The position numbers and the translations under genes were made by a program. Source: Hyphomonas sp. (GTDB lineage: Bacteria; Pseudomonadota; Alphaproteobacteria; Caulobacterales; Hyphomonadaceae). Taken from it: a stretch of 64,000 nt of DNA. Under the pieces are notes generated by a model. That model had not been told where the DNA came from. It worked only from the letters and a program-made list of their open reading frames with translations, and searched no databases. The DNA lies in assembly GCA_016124495.1 (NCBI GenBank), contig WGNP01000006.1, positions 124,001-188,000 of the forward strand. Reading direction: 5' to 3'. Positions within the stretch are counted from its first letter, which is position 1; every line of letters starts with the position of its first letter. Below are positions 52,108 through 60,029 of this stretch, in pieces.

Positions 52108-52859
52108 CAAACCCCACTGCCGCCGTCCTCCTGATCGGGGACGAACTCCTCTCTGGCCGCACGCGGGATATCAACCTGCAGCAGGTCGCTCAGTATCTTG
52201 AGCCGCTTGGCATCCCGGTGATGGAGTGCCGCACCGTGCCGGACATTGAGGCCGAGATCGTCGCCGCCGTGAACGCCCTGCGCGCCAGGTACACCTATGT
52301 CTTCACGACCGGCGGGATTGGCCCGACGCACGACGACATAACGGCAGACGCCATCGCCGCCGCCTTCGGCGTCGGTATTTCGGAACATCCGGACGCGATC
52401 CGCGGCATGGCCGCCCGCTATGCGGCCATGAACACCGAGTTCACCGCCCCCCGGCGGCGCATGGCCCGCGTGCCGCATGGCGCAAGCCTCGTCGCCAACC
52501 CCGTCTCCGGCGCGCCGGGCTTTCAGATGGAGAACGTGTTCACGCTCGCCGGCGTGCCGCAGATCGCCCGGGCGATGCTGGAGGATATCGGGCCACGGCT
52601 CGAGACCGGCGCAGTGGTTCACAAGGTAACCGTCAGGGGCATGGGCCTGCGCGAGGGGGATATCGCCGTGAAGCTGGGCGAGATCGATGCTGCCGCGCCG
52701 CTGGTTTCGGTCGGCTCCTATCCCTGGTACTTGACGGCTGAAAATCACGGCGTATCGCTGGTGGCCCGCTCGATCGACCCTGCGGCCCTGAGCGCCGTGC
52801 GCCAGCAGCTCGTTGAACTGGCCGAATCCCTCGGCATCAAACCGGAAATCGATTCATGA
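52104..52859 (+). CDS. CinA/molybdopterin-binding domain protein
   Basis: The 251-residue protein overlaps the preceding stop (ATGA). It has the MoCF_biosynth fold: AVLLIGDELLSGRTRDINLQQVAQYLEPLGI, then FTTGGIGPTHDDITADAIAAAFGV and FTLAGVPQIARAML. It lacks the C-terminal CinA amidohydrolase domain, so it corresponds only to the N-terminal half, the form often annotated as a competence/damage-inducible protein. This half of CinA is an ADP-ribose pyrophosphatase in some species. Confidence 0.87.
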   Translation: MTNPTAAVLLIGDELLSGRTRDINLQQVAQYLEPLGIPVMECRTVPDIEAEIVAAVNALRARYTYVFTTGGIGPTHDDITADAIAAAFGVGISEHPDAIRGMAARYAAMNTEFTAPRRRMARVPHGASLVANPVSGAPGFQMENVFTLAGVPQIARAMLEDIGPRLETGAVVHKVTVRGMGLREGDIAVKLGEIDAAAPLVSVGSYPWYLTAENHGVSLVARSIDPAALSAVRQQLVELAESLGIKPEIDS

Positions 52860-53341
52860 GCTTCATTACCCGCACCCCCGTCCTCTGGACCCTCTTTGTG
52901 CTGACGGTTGCGCTGACGCTGGCCTTCGGGGCCTCCGCGCCCATGGTCGGCGGCCAGTTCCTCGACATGCTATCAAAGCCGGAAGATACGCGCGCCCTGT
53001 TCGACGCGATGACGCCGGACGAACGAACCGCGCACTTCTGGCTTACGGTCCTTCTGGATACGGCCTACCCCCTGTCTTTCGGCCTCTTTTTCGCGGGCAT
53101 GGCCTGGCGCTTCTTTGGCAAGCTTGGCCCGTTCGCCGCAATACCCGGTTTCGTCGTACTGATCGTCGATCTCACCGAGAATACGTTGCAGGCGATCACG
53201 CTGTCGGGCGCGGCCTATGTGCTGGAGCCGAAGGAATGGGTCTCGCCGCTGAAGATGAACCTGTTCTATCTCGCGGCCCTCATCGCGCTCATTGCGGCAG
53301 GCATCGCGCTCTACCGGGTCATCACGAAGAAGAAGGCCTAG
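52856..53341 (+). CDS. hypothetical membrane protein, four helices
   Basis: The 161-residue protein overlaps the CinA-like gene by 4 nt. It has an N-terminal helix, a periplasmic loop of about 40 residues (GGQFLDMLSKPEDTRALFDAMTPDERTAHF), then three helices including GFVVLIVDLTENTLQAITLSGAAYV. I recognise no family. Being third in a tightly overlapped operon, it is likely to be made with the hydrolase and CinA-like proteins. Confidence 0.7.
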   Translation: MSFITRTPVLWTLFVLTVALTLAFGASAPMVGGQFLDMLSKPEDTRALFDAMTPDERTAHFWLTVLLDTAYPLSFGLFFAGMAWRFFGKLGPFAAIPGFVVLIVDLTENTLQAITLSGAAYVLEPKEWVSPLKMNLFYLAALIALIAAGIALYRVITKKKA

Positions 53342-53418
53342 GGCCTCCCCAAGGTCAGGCTTGGCGCGGGGCGCCTCCCGGCGGTAACACTGCTGGCACA
53401 CAAAAGGGAGAAGCCGCC

Positions 53419-54201
53419 ATGTCAGAAAAGATTGTCCTCGTCGAGCGCCACGGCGCCGTTGCCCTCGTCACGCTCAACCGGCCGGACGCACTGAACGCCC
53501 TGAACCGCGCCCTGCGCGCCGAGATTGTGCGCGTGTTCACCGAACTGAAGGACGACACCTCGATCCGCGCCGTCGTGCTCACCGGCGCTGGCCGTGCTTT
53601 CACTGCCGGCATCGATCTGAAGGAAGCGGGCCAGACCGGCTTTGCCCTTGGCGCCGATGAGGACTCCAAATCGATCAACATGGCCGCCGCGCTCGAGGCC
53701 TATCCCTGGCCCATCGTCGGCGCGATCAACGGCTTCGCCATCACGGGTGGCTTCGAGCTCGCCCTGATGTGCGACGTGCTGCTGGCGTCGGAGAACGCCA
53801 AGTTCGCCGACACGCATGCCCGCGTCGGCATCGTGCCAGGCTGGGGGCTGTCGCAGAAACTCTCGCGCCTGATCGGAATCAGCCGCGCCAAGGAGCTTTC
53901 CTTCACGGGCAATTTCATCGACGCGCATACGTCGGAGAAATGGGGCCTCGTCAACCGCGTCTACCCGGCCGCAGACCTCGTGCCCGCTGCGCTCCAGCTC
54001 GCGACCGAAATGACCGGCACACAGCCGGTACTGCTGAAGAAGTACAAGGCGCTGATCGATGACGGCTTCGGCATGGAGTTCGGCAAGGCGATGAAGGAAG
54101 AAATCAAACGCTCGATCGAGCATTCGGCTTCGGTGTCGGCAGAGTCGGTCGAGGAAGCGCGCAAGCAGGTGACCGCACGGGGCAGGGACCAGCAGGGCTG
54201 A
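53419..54201 (+). CDS. enoyl-CoA hydratase/isomerase family protein
   Basis: The start MSEKIVLVERHGAVALVTLNRP at 53419 has gggag upstream and gives 260 residues; the track start is far upstream in error. Crotonase marks are LNRPDALNALNRALRAEI, AFTAGIDLKEAG and INGFAITGGFELALMCDVLLASENAKFADTHARVGIVPGWGLSQKLSRLIG. It resembles the 35148-35894 paralog closely in the FADTHA...GMSQ/GLSQ segment. It is followed by the dioxygenase relic and the thiolase, so it may belong to a beta-oxidation-like unit. Confidence 0.9.
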   Translation: MSEKIVLVERHGAVALVTLNRPDALNALNRALRAEIVRVFTELKDDTSIRAVVLTGAGRAFTAGIDLKEAGQTGFALGADEDSKSINMAAALEAYPWPIVGAINGFAITGGFELALMCDVLLASENAKFADTHARVGIVPGWGLSQKLSRLIGISRAKELSFTGNFIDAHTSEKWGLVNRVYPAADLVPAALQLATEMTGTQPVLLKKYKALIDDGFGMEFGKAMKEEIKRSIEHSASVSAESVEEARKQVTARGRDQQG

Positions 54202-54239
54202 CCCGTTGAACCCCTCTCCCTCCCGGAGAGTGGAGAAGG

Positions 54240-54850
54240 CCAAGTCGCAAAGTCGAACGCATACAGCATCAGTATACTGAGGGTCATTGACTGGTGCAGC
54301 GACATAGCCGCTGTCCCGCCAGCTCCAAAGGCGACGAACTGTGGCAGGAAATGCTCCTGCGTCGAATAGTTGCGCGCGGCGCGTCGCGAGGCGGCGATAG
54401 TTCAGCATGTCTTCGATCTGCCCTGCAGCCAGTGCGGCGTTTACCCAGTCCGCAAATTCGCTTGCCCAGCCGGGCGCCACAGTGCTGCCCCGCCAGTCGA
54501 CGATGCGCAGGTCATGCGTGAAGCTGCCGCTGGCAAGGATCAGCACGCCGTCCTCCGTAAACGCACGCAGCGCCCGGCGGCGGATAGCGCTGGTCGGGCA
54601 GGATCTGCGGGAAGCCGCCAAAGTCGAGGATCGTCTCGTTGACGGCCACCGTGTTCACCGCAGGAGTGTTCGTATCCCAATGCGCCTAGACGACGAGGAT
54701 GGCCTTCGGGCGCGGCAGGGGCTGGCCCAGCGCCACGAGGAAATCCCGCGCGGGCACATCATCGGATCGCAGCGTCGGCGAACCGTGGGAGACAAAGACG
54801 GGGTCGATCAGGCAGTAATCCTCCACCCGTGTTTAATCGCCCGGATCCGG
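54240..54850 (-). pseudogene. relic of a DODA-type extradiol dioxygenase gene
   Basis: Reading the minus strand across frames recovers the family in order: VFVSHGSPTLRSDDVPARDFLVALGQPLPRPKAILVV, a TAG where SAHW is expected, then AHWDTNTPAVNTV...FGGFPQILPDQRY, a frame change to FTEDGVLILASGSFTHDLRIVDW...FADWVNAALAAGQIEDMLNYRR, and another to STQEHFLPQFVAFGAGGTA...LHQSMTLSILMLYAFDF. This is the class III 4,5-DOPA/YgiD-like fold. One stop and at least two frameshifts show it is dead. The relic lies between the crotonase and thiolase genes. Confidence 0.85.
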
Positions 54851-54984
54851 GAACGCCCCGCTAGCAATGTCAGCCCGCGGGCGCCGCCGAACCTCTATGC
54901 CGCTACGGCATGGCCGTGCCGGGAGTTGCGCGAAGGCCTTCCCCCGGACTATCACCATCCCAGCCATAACACCGGGAGAAAGCC

Positions 54985-56196
54985 ATGCGCGATGTCGTGA
55001 TCTGTGAACCTGTCCGCACGGCGGTCGGCGGCTTCGGCGGCTCGTTCAAGGATGTCCACGCGCATGTGCTCGGCGCGGCAGTTGTCGAAGGACTGATGGC
55101 GCGCACCGGCTTGCCGAAGGACAAGGTGGACGATGTGATCTTTGCGCAGTGTTATCCTTCTATGGACGCGCCGGCGCTTGGCCGCGTGGTCGCGCTCGAT
55201 GCGGGCTTGCCGATCGAAGTCAGCGGCATGCAGATCGACCGGCGTTGCGGCTCCGGCTTGCAGGCGGTCATCAATGCGACCATGCAGATCGCCACCGGCG
55301 CTATGGACTGTGTTATCGCGGGCGGCGCTGAGTCGATGAGCAATGCGCCGTTTTATTCCACCAACTGGCGTTGGGGCCTCGGCCAGGGCAACATGACCGT
55401 GAACGACGGCCTGATCACTGGCCGCCTCACGGCTGGCGGCAAGAATTTCCCGGTGCCGGGTGGCATGCTGGAGACGGCTGAGAACCTTCGGCGCGATTAC
55501 CAGATCACCCGCGCCGCGCAGGACGCGTTCGCGGCCGCCTCCCATGCGAAAGCCGTCGCTGCCCAGAATAGCGGTGTGTTCAACGAGGAGATCATCCCGG
55601 TTTCTGTCAAAGGCAGGAAGGCCGACACGGTGGTCACCCGCGACGAACATCCGCGTGCGGACTCGACCGCTGAAGTGCTGGGAAAGCTTAAAGCCATCCG
55701 CCTGAAGCAGGATCCTGAAGCCACCGTTACCGCCGGCAATGCCAGCGGCCAGAATGACGGCGCCTCTGCCTGTCTCGTGATGACGCGTGAAATGGCCGAC
55801 CAGTACGGCCTGAAGCCGCTCGCCCGGCTGGTCTCTTGGGCGGTTGCGGGAGTCGGTCCGGCGGTCATGGGCATCGGCCCTGTTCCGTCCACGGAGAAAG
55901 CGCTGAAGCGCGCCGGGCTGACGCTGAAGGACCTTGACCTGATCGAACTCAATGAGGCCTTCGCCGCGCAGGTGCTTGCCTGCACCAAGGCGATGGGCTT
56001 TTCGGACGAGGACTATGCCCGCCTCAACGTGCATGGCTCCGGCATCTCGCTGGGCCACCCGGTCGGCGCGACCGGCGGGCGCATCCTTGCCACGCTGCTG
56101 CGCGAAATGGACCGCCGCGAAGCACGCTACGGCCTTGAAACCATGTGTATCGGCGGCGGGCAGGGGCTGGCCGCGATTTTCGAGCGTGTTAACTGA
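54985..56196 (+). CDS. acetyl-CoA C-acyltransferase (thiolase)
   Basis: The 403-residue thiolase has the nucleophile at about Cys88 in IDRRCGSGLQAV, the GGAESMSNAPFY loop, IELNEAFAAQVLAC, the His in NVHGSGISLGHPVGATGGRI and the final Cys in ETMCIGGGQGLAAIFE. It cleaves 3-ketoacyl-CoA in beta-oxidation or condenses acetyl-CoA. Length fits the biosynthetic/degradative thiolase family. A gggaga ribosome site precedes the ATG. Neighbouring crotonase and dioxygenase relic hint at degradation of an aromatic or branched acid. Confidence 0.94.
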   Translation: MRDVVICEPVRTAVGGFGGSFKDVHAHVLGAAVVEGLMARTGLPKDKVDDVIFAQCYPSMDAPALGRVVALDAGLPIEVSGMQIDRRCGSGLQAVINATMQIATGAMDCVIAGGAESMSNAPFYSTNWRWGLGQGNMTVNDGLITGRLTAGGKNFPVPGGMLETAENLRRDYQITRAAQDAFAAASHAKAVAAQNSGVFNEEIIPVSVKGRKADTVVTRDEHPRADSTAEVLGKLKAIRLKQDPEATVTAGNASGQNDGASACLVMTREMADQYGLKPLARLVSWAVAGVGPAVMGIGPVPSTEKALKRAGLTLKDLDLIELNEAFAAQVLACTKAMGFSDEDYARLNVHGSGISLGHPVGATGGRILATLLREMDRREARYGLETMCIGGGQGLAAIFERVN

Positions 56197-56403
56197 GATT
56201 TCTCAGACGGCGGACTGCGCAGAGCCTAACGTAGAAATAACTTGCTATTGGCGGGTCAGGGGCGCATATGCCCGTTATCGACATTGGCCGGCCACTCAGG
56301 CGCAGCTCCCGTAACAGGGTGCGGTTTCAGATAACCTCTCCAAAATTCGATATGCAAGGTCTGACGCATTGTCAGTCCACAAACTTATATGAGACTTACT
56401 TTT

Positions 56404-56619
56404 ATGACTATGACGAACGGTACTGTGAAATTCTTCAACAGCCAAAAAGGCTTCGGCTTCATTGCGCCTGCAAACGGCGGCAACGACGTTTTCGTGCACG
56501 TGACCGCGCTTGAGCGCTCGGGCATCGCACATCTGAACGAAGGCCAGAAAGTCAATTTTGACACGGCCAAAGATCAGCGCTCCGGCAAGGTCGCCGTGAG
56601 CACGATCGAACTGGCTTAA
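56404..56619 (+). CDS. cold-shock domain protein
   Basis: The 71-residue protein from the ATG at 56404 is one cold-shock domain. RNP-1 is KGFGFI and RNP-2 is VFVHVT, with the usual start NGTVKFFNSQ. It binds single-stranded RNA and DNA as a chaperone. A Met lies five codons upstream in the same frame, so the exact start is open. The leader of about 200 nt is long, as in other csp genes, and may hold temperature-dependent structure. A strong terminator follows. Confidence 0.9.
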   Translation: MTMTNGTVKFFNSQKGFGFIAPANGGNDVFVHVTALERSGIAHLNEGQKVNFDTAKDQRSGKVAVSTIELA

Positions 56620-56675
56620 GCCAGGCAGCTGCTGGCGCCGCGTCCCCGCGGCCGCCTCAGCGGCAAACTGAAGAG

Positions 56676-56705
56676 GCGCGTTCCGGTAACGGGGCGCGCT
56701 TTTTT
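56676..56705 (+). terminator. intrinsic terminator of the cold-shock gene
   Basis: A 10-bp stem (gcgcgttccg/cggggcgcgc, two G-U pairs) with loop gtaa is followed by at least six T. It is the clearest rho-independent terminator in the window, and also separates the convergent DUF2490 gene. Confidence 0.88.
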
Positions 56706-56720
56706 CTTTGTCCCGAACAT

Positions 56721-57368
56721 TCAGAGCTCTTTCGAGACGCCGATAACAATGTGGTCGCTGGTCTCGCCGTCCCGGTCCCGTTGGAGGTATTCGATCTGCC
56801 ACTTCGTGCCAGCGATCGTCCGCTCAAACCCTGCCCGGGAGCGGTTTTCCTGAAGTCCGCTGTCATTGCCCCATTCAGTGGTGTTCAGTCCCAGCATGAT
56901 TTCTTCGCTGAGCGAGAGCGTCAGCCCGGTGCCTTTCAGCGGATATTCAAGTCCGATCCGCTGGCGAACGCGCCAGCCGGTCCCGCTGGTGCCTTCGCGG
57001 TATCGCTGCTCGAGCCGCGTGCGCGATGAAAACTCTACACCCCAGGTCTCGAACAGGCGATAATCCGCCTGTTGCCACAACCGGTGCTCAATCTGATCGG
57101 CGCCGGTCCGTATGGACTGACTATATCGGTATCCCCCGCTGATCTCGAGCCGCTCGTTAACCTCGAACGACAGCACCGGGCGGATGACGAAGGCGTCCAG
57201 CTGGCCGTCCGGCTGGTAGCGCATTTCTGTATCTAGGCCCACCGCAGCGCGTGGTTCTCCCGGCAGCGACTTCTCAAGGTCTGCCTGAATCCAGATCTGG
57301 TTCTCGGCAAGAGCGCCCGGCGCAGAGCTGGCTGCGACCGCAGCAATGGCCACAAAAGTACGTTTCAT
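56721..57368 (-). CDS. DUF2490 outer-membrane protein
   Basis: The 215-residue protein has a signal peptide (MKRTFVAIAAVAASSAPGALA) and a repeating beta-barrel pattern: ENQIWIQADLEKSL, LSFEVNERLEISGGYRYS, IEHRLWQQADYRLFETWGVEFSSRTRLEQRYREG and GWRVRQRIGLEYPL. These fit DUF2490, a predicted outer-membrane barrel of unknown function. It is a single gene between the cold-shock terminator and the DASS carrier. Confidence 0.8.
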   Translation of the reverse strand: MKRTFVAIAAVAASSAPGALAENQIWIQADLEKSLPGEPRAAVGLDTEMRYQPDGQLDAFVIRPVLSFEVNERLEISGGYRYSQSIRTGADQIEHRLWQQADYRLFETWGVEFSSRTRLEQRYREGTSGTGWRVRQRIGLEYPLKGTGLTLSLSEEIMLGLNTTEWGNDSGLQENRSRAGFERTIAGTKWQIEYLQRDRDGETSDHIVIGVSKEL

Positions 57369-57484
57369 GGCATCGCCTTAGCACAACCAGCCTGACGCAA
57401 ATCTGTCAAAAAACTACCGCGCTGTACAATTTCCGGCTTCAGGCGTGAACAATCTGCTAAAAGCAAGATGTCTCTGTTTCAACC

Positions 57485-58948
57485 TCAGAGGCCGAAATAC
57501 AGCGCGATGATTCCGATGCAGGTTACGTTCAGCGCCAACCCCGCCCGCGCCATGTCCCGCACCGTCAGTTTCCGCGTCGCAAACACCACTGCATTCGGCC
57601 CGGTCGCAATCGGCAGCATGAAGCCGCAGGAAGCCGCGACGCAGCAGGGAATCACCAGGCTGCGGATATCCAGCCCCGTCGCCTCGGCCAGCGCGCCGAG
57701 CACCGGCAGGAACGTTGTCATCGCCGCAACATTCGACATGATCTCAGAGAGGAACACGACGATCGTCACGATGATCAGGATCAGCAGCACCGGGGGCAGA
57801 TTTGCAAAGCCTGCGAGGCCGGCGCCCAGCCATCCAGCCAGTCCGGAGGCCTGGATTGCCCCGGCGATCGACAGACCGCCCCCGAACAGCAGAACGACAT
57901 CCCACGGGATGTTCCTGCCGTCTTCCCAGTCCAGCAACGCGCGCCCCCGACCGGCCGATTTAGGCCCGGTATCGCCGTGCGGCACGAGGAACATCACCAC
58001 GGCGCCGAGCATCGCAATGCCCATATCGCTGAGACCTGCCAGTGCGGGTACTTTGATCAGCTGCTCGCGCAGGATCCACGCGCCCGCAATCAGGCCGAAC
58101 ACGATAGCCACCCGCGCTTCCGCCTGCGTGATGCGGCCCAGCGCGCCATGCTGAACACGGATGGACTCGCTCGCAGCTTTCGCCTGATCGGGGGAAGATC
58201 TGAGCCCCCAGGTCAGGATCAGCCAGGCTGCCGGCAGCATCAGGGCAATCATTGGTATGCCAATGCCCATCCATTCACTGAAGCCGATCTCGATGCCGGC
58301 GTTTTCGCGCAGCCAGCCCATGGCAATCAGGTTCGTGGGTGTGCCGACCGGCGTGCCCAGCCCGCCGATCGAGGCGGCGTAGCAGACCCCCAAGAGAAGC
58401 GCGACCGCGAGCCTCGGCCCGCCGCCCGCTGCAACGGCCACGGACAGCACGATGGGCGCCATCATCAGTGTCGTCGCCGTATTGGAAATCCACATCGACA
58501 GAAGCGCCGTGGTCAGCATAACGCCAGCCACCAGCAATTTCAGCCGCGCGCCGGAGACGCGCAGCACATTCAGCGCGATGCGCCGGTGCAGGTTCCACTT
58601 CTCGACGGCCAGCGCCACAATGAACCCGCCGAGCAGCAACATCACGACGGGGTCCGCATAGGGCGCCGCGATGTCCTTCAGCGGCATCAGCCCGATCAAC
58701 GGCAACACAGCCAGCGGCAGGAGAGATGTGACCGCCATCGGCACGGCCTCGGTCGCCCACCAGACGGCCATCAGCGCGAACAGGCCGGCCACCAGCATGG
58801 CGCTCTGTTCAAGGCCGCCGGGGGCCGGAATCAGTGCGATCGTCAGGCCCAGCGCGGGGCCAAGCCAGAGCCCGAGCTTTTGCGCAAACCCGGTGCTTTC
58901 AGGCGGCATGCCTTCGCGCGGCGGGGATGTCTCACCCGTCTCGGTCAT
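57485..58948 (-). CDS. DASS/SLC13-family sodium-coupled anion transporter
   Basis: The start MTETGETSPPREGMPPE at 58948 has gaggaac upstream (487 residues). The two inverted halves each carry the substrate/Na+ motif, MWISNTATTLMMAPI in the first and EIMSNVAAMTTFLPV in the second, where SNT is changed to SNV. Other marks are AVWWATEAVPMAVTSLLPL and LFGGGLSIAGAIQASGL. It imports di- or tricarboxylates or sulfate with Na+. The tail ATGPNAVVFAT is typical of the carboxylate branch. Confidence 0.9.
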   Translation of the reverse strand: MTETGETSPPREGMPPESTGFAQKLGLWLGPALGLTIALIPAPGGLEQSAMLVAGLFALMAVWWATEAVPMAVTSLLPLAVLPLIGLMPLKDIAAPYADPVVMLLLGGFIVALAVEKWNLHRRIALNVLRVSGARLKLLVAGVMLTTALLSMWISNTATTLMMAPIVLSVAVAAGGGPRLAVALLLGVCYAASIGGLGTPVGTPTNLIAMGWLRENAGIEIGFSEWMGIGIPMIALMLPAAWLILTWGLRSSPDQAKAASESIRVQHGALGRITQAEARVAIVFGLIAGAWILREQLIKVPALAGLSDMGIAMLGAVVMFLVPHGDTGPKSAGRGRALLDWEDGRNIPWDVVLLFGGGLSIAGAIQASGLAGWLGAGLAGFANLPPVLLILIIVTIVVFLSEIMSNVAAMTTFLPVLGALAEATGLDIRSLVIPCCVAASCGFMLPIATGPNAVVFATRKLTVRDMARAGLALNVTCIGIIALYFGL

Positions 58949-59065
58949 CTGATGTTCCTCAAACCCCATAGTCTTTGAGACGACGCTTAGCGCGCTTTGC
59001 CGGGTGGGGGAACCGGCCCCCGGCTTGCCATCCGTACGGGCGCGCCTTAACGCTCTGCGTCATGT

Positions 59066-59152
59066 GCGGGCGTGGCGAAATTGGTATACGCAAGGGACTT
59101 AAAATCCCTCGGCCGCAAGGCCTTGCCGGTTCAAGCCCGGCCGCCCGCACCA
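59066..59152 (+). tRNA. tRNA-Leu (anticodon UAA)
   Basis: The 87-nt sequence folds as a class II tRNA. The 7-bp acceptor stem is GCGGGCG with CGCCCGC, followed by A73 and an encoded CCA. The anticodon loop CTTAAAA gives UAA, reading UUA and UUG. The variable arm (cggccgcaaggccttg) is long as in leucine tRNAs, and the T loop GTTCAAGC is present. It lies on the opposite strand to the broken pirin gene, which ends 5 nt away. Confidence 0.96.
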
Positions 59153-59157
59153 TTGTT

Positions 59158-59897
59158 TCACCCCTCCGGCAGCGGGGTAAATTCCGCATCGTCCCCATCC
59201 GGCAATTTCATCCGGCCCTGTTTCCAGTCTTCCTTCGCTTGCTGCACCCGCGTCTTTGACGACGACTCGAAGTTCCAGAAGATGAACCGTTCTCCAACCG
59301 CCTCGCCGCCGAGCGCCATCACGGTCGACAGCGCAAGCGCCGTTACGCATACATCACCGTTGCCGACAACGGCCATCTGACCGGGCATCAGCGCCTGTCC
59401 CGCCACTTCGATGGCGCCATCGGTGAGATACACCGCGCGTTCCGCATGCTCTCCCTGAACGCCCCGGCTGGCGCCCGTGATCATCCGTCCACGGAGGCCG
59501 GCTTCCGTTCAAGTCGGCAGGCTGTCTGCCGGGGGGGGCAGAAGCCGGGATCAAGCTCCTGGTCCTCGTTTGGCAGGGCCACCCAGGCCTGGATGCCATG
59601 CATGTGCGCGCCGTGCATCCGCGCATGCTCCAGCCGCTCCGAAGGCGTGATGCCTTTCCCGGCCGTCATCCAGTTCACCGCGCCGGAGTAGCGACAGGTG
59701 ACGGTCGAGAGGCCGATGTGCGGATGCGGCCGCACGTCCAGTTCGTGCGGAATGCCCGGCGCAAAATCGAAAGGCCCCATCTGGTCGAAGAAGATGAACG
59801 GTTCCACCATCCGCCGCTTCGCGAAAGGCAGCACGCGGCCCACTTCAAAGCCGCCGCCGAGGTCGCGACTGCGCTTGTCGACGATGAGGTCGATCAT
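59158..59897 (-). pseudogene. broken pirin-family gene
   Basis: The N-terminal half (59481-59897) reads RDLGGGFEVGRVLPFAKRRMVEPFIFFDQMGPFDFAPG, HPHIGLSTVT and GAVNWMTAGKGI, a clear pirin cupin. About 20 residues are missing between VTCRYS and GAVNWMT. After DPGF the frame changes at a run of eight G (plus strand 59531-59538), then again before MITGASRGVQG, and the C-terminal half (QALMPGQMAVVGNGDV...GERFIFWNFESSSKTRVQQAKEDW) follows to 59158. Together the pieces cover most of a pirin, but no single frame does. Confidence 0.82.
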
Positions 59898-60029
59898 GGG
59901 AGGCTCCTTCCGGTCAGTGTCTCAGGCCCACCCGCATACCAGCCTTTCCCGCGGCGAGGCTTTTTCTATGCGCGCGCGCCTGATAACACCTATACAGGCC
60001 TTGTTTTCAGACGATCCCGGAGTTTTCCC

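Noticed and set aside
53422-54621. 399-aa minus-strand ORF as one gene
   Set aside because: Only the part above about 54290 carries real dioxygenase sense; the rest is antisense to the crotonase, so it is treated as part of a pseudogene.
54952-56058. 368-aa minus-strand ORF
   Set aside because: Antisense shadow of the thiolase gene; the thiolase frame has all catalytic motifs.
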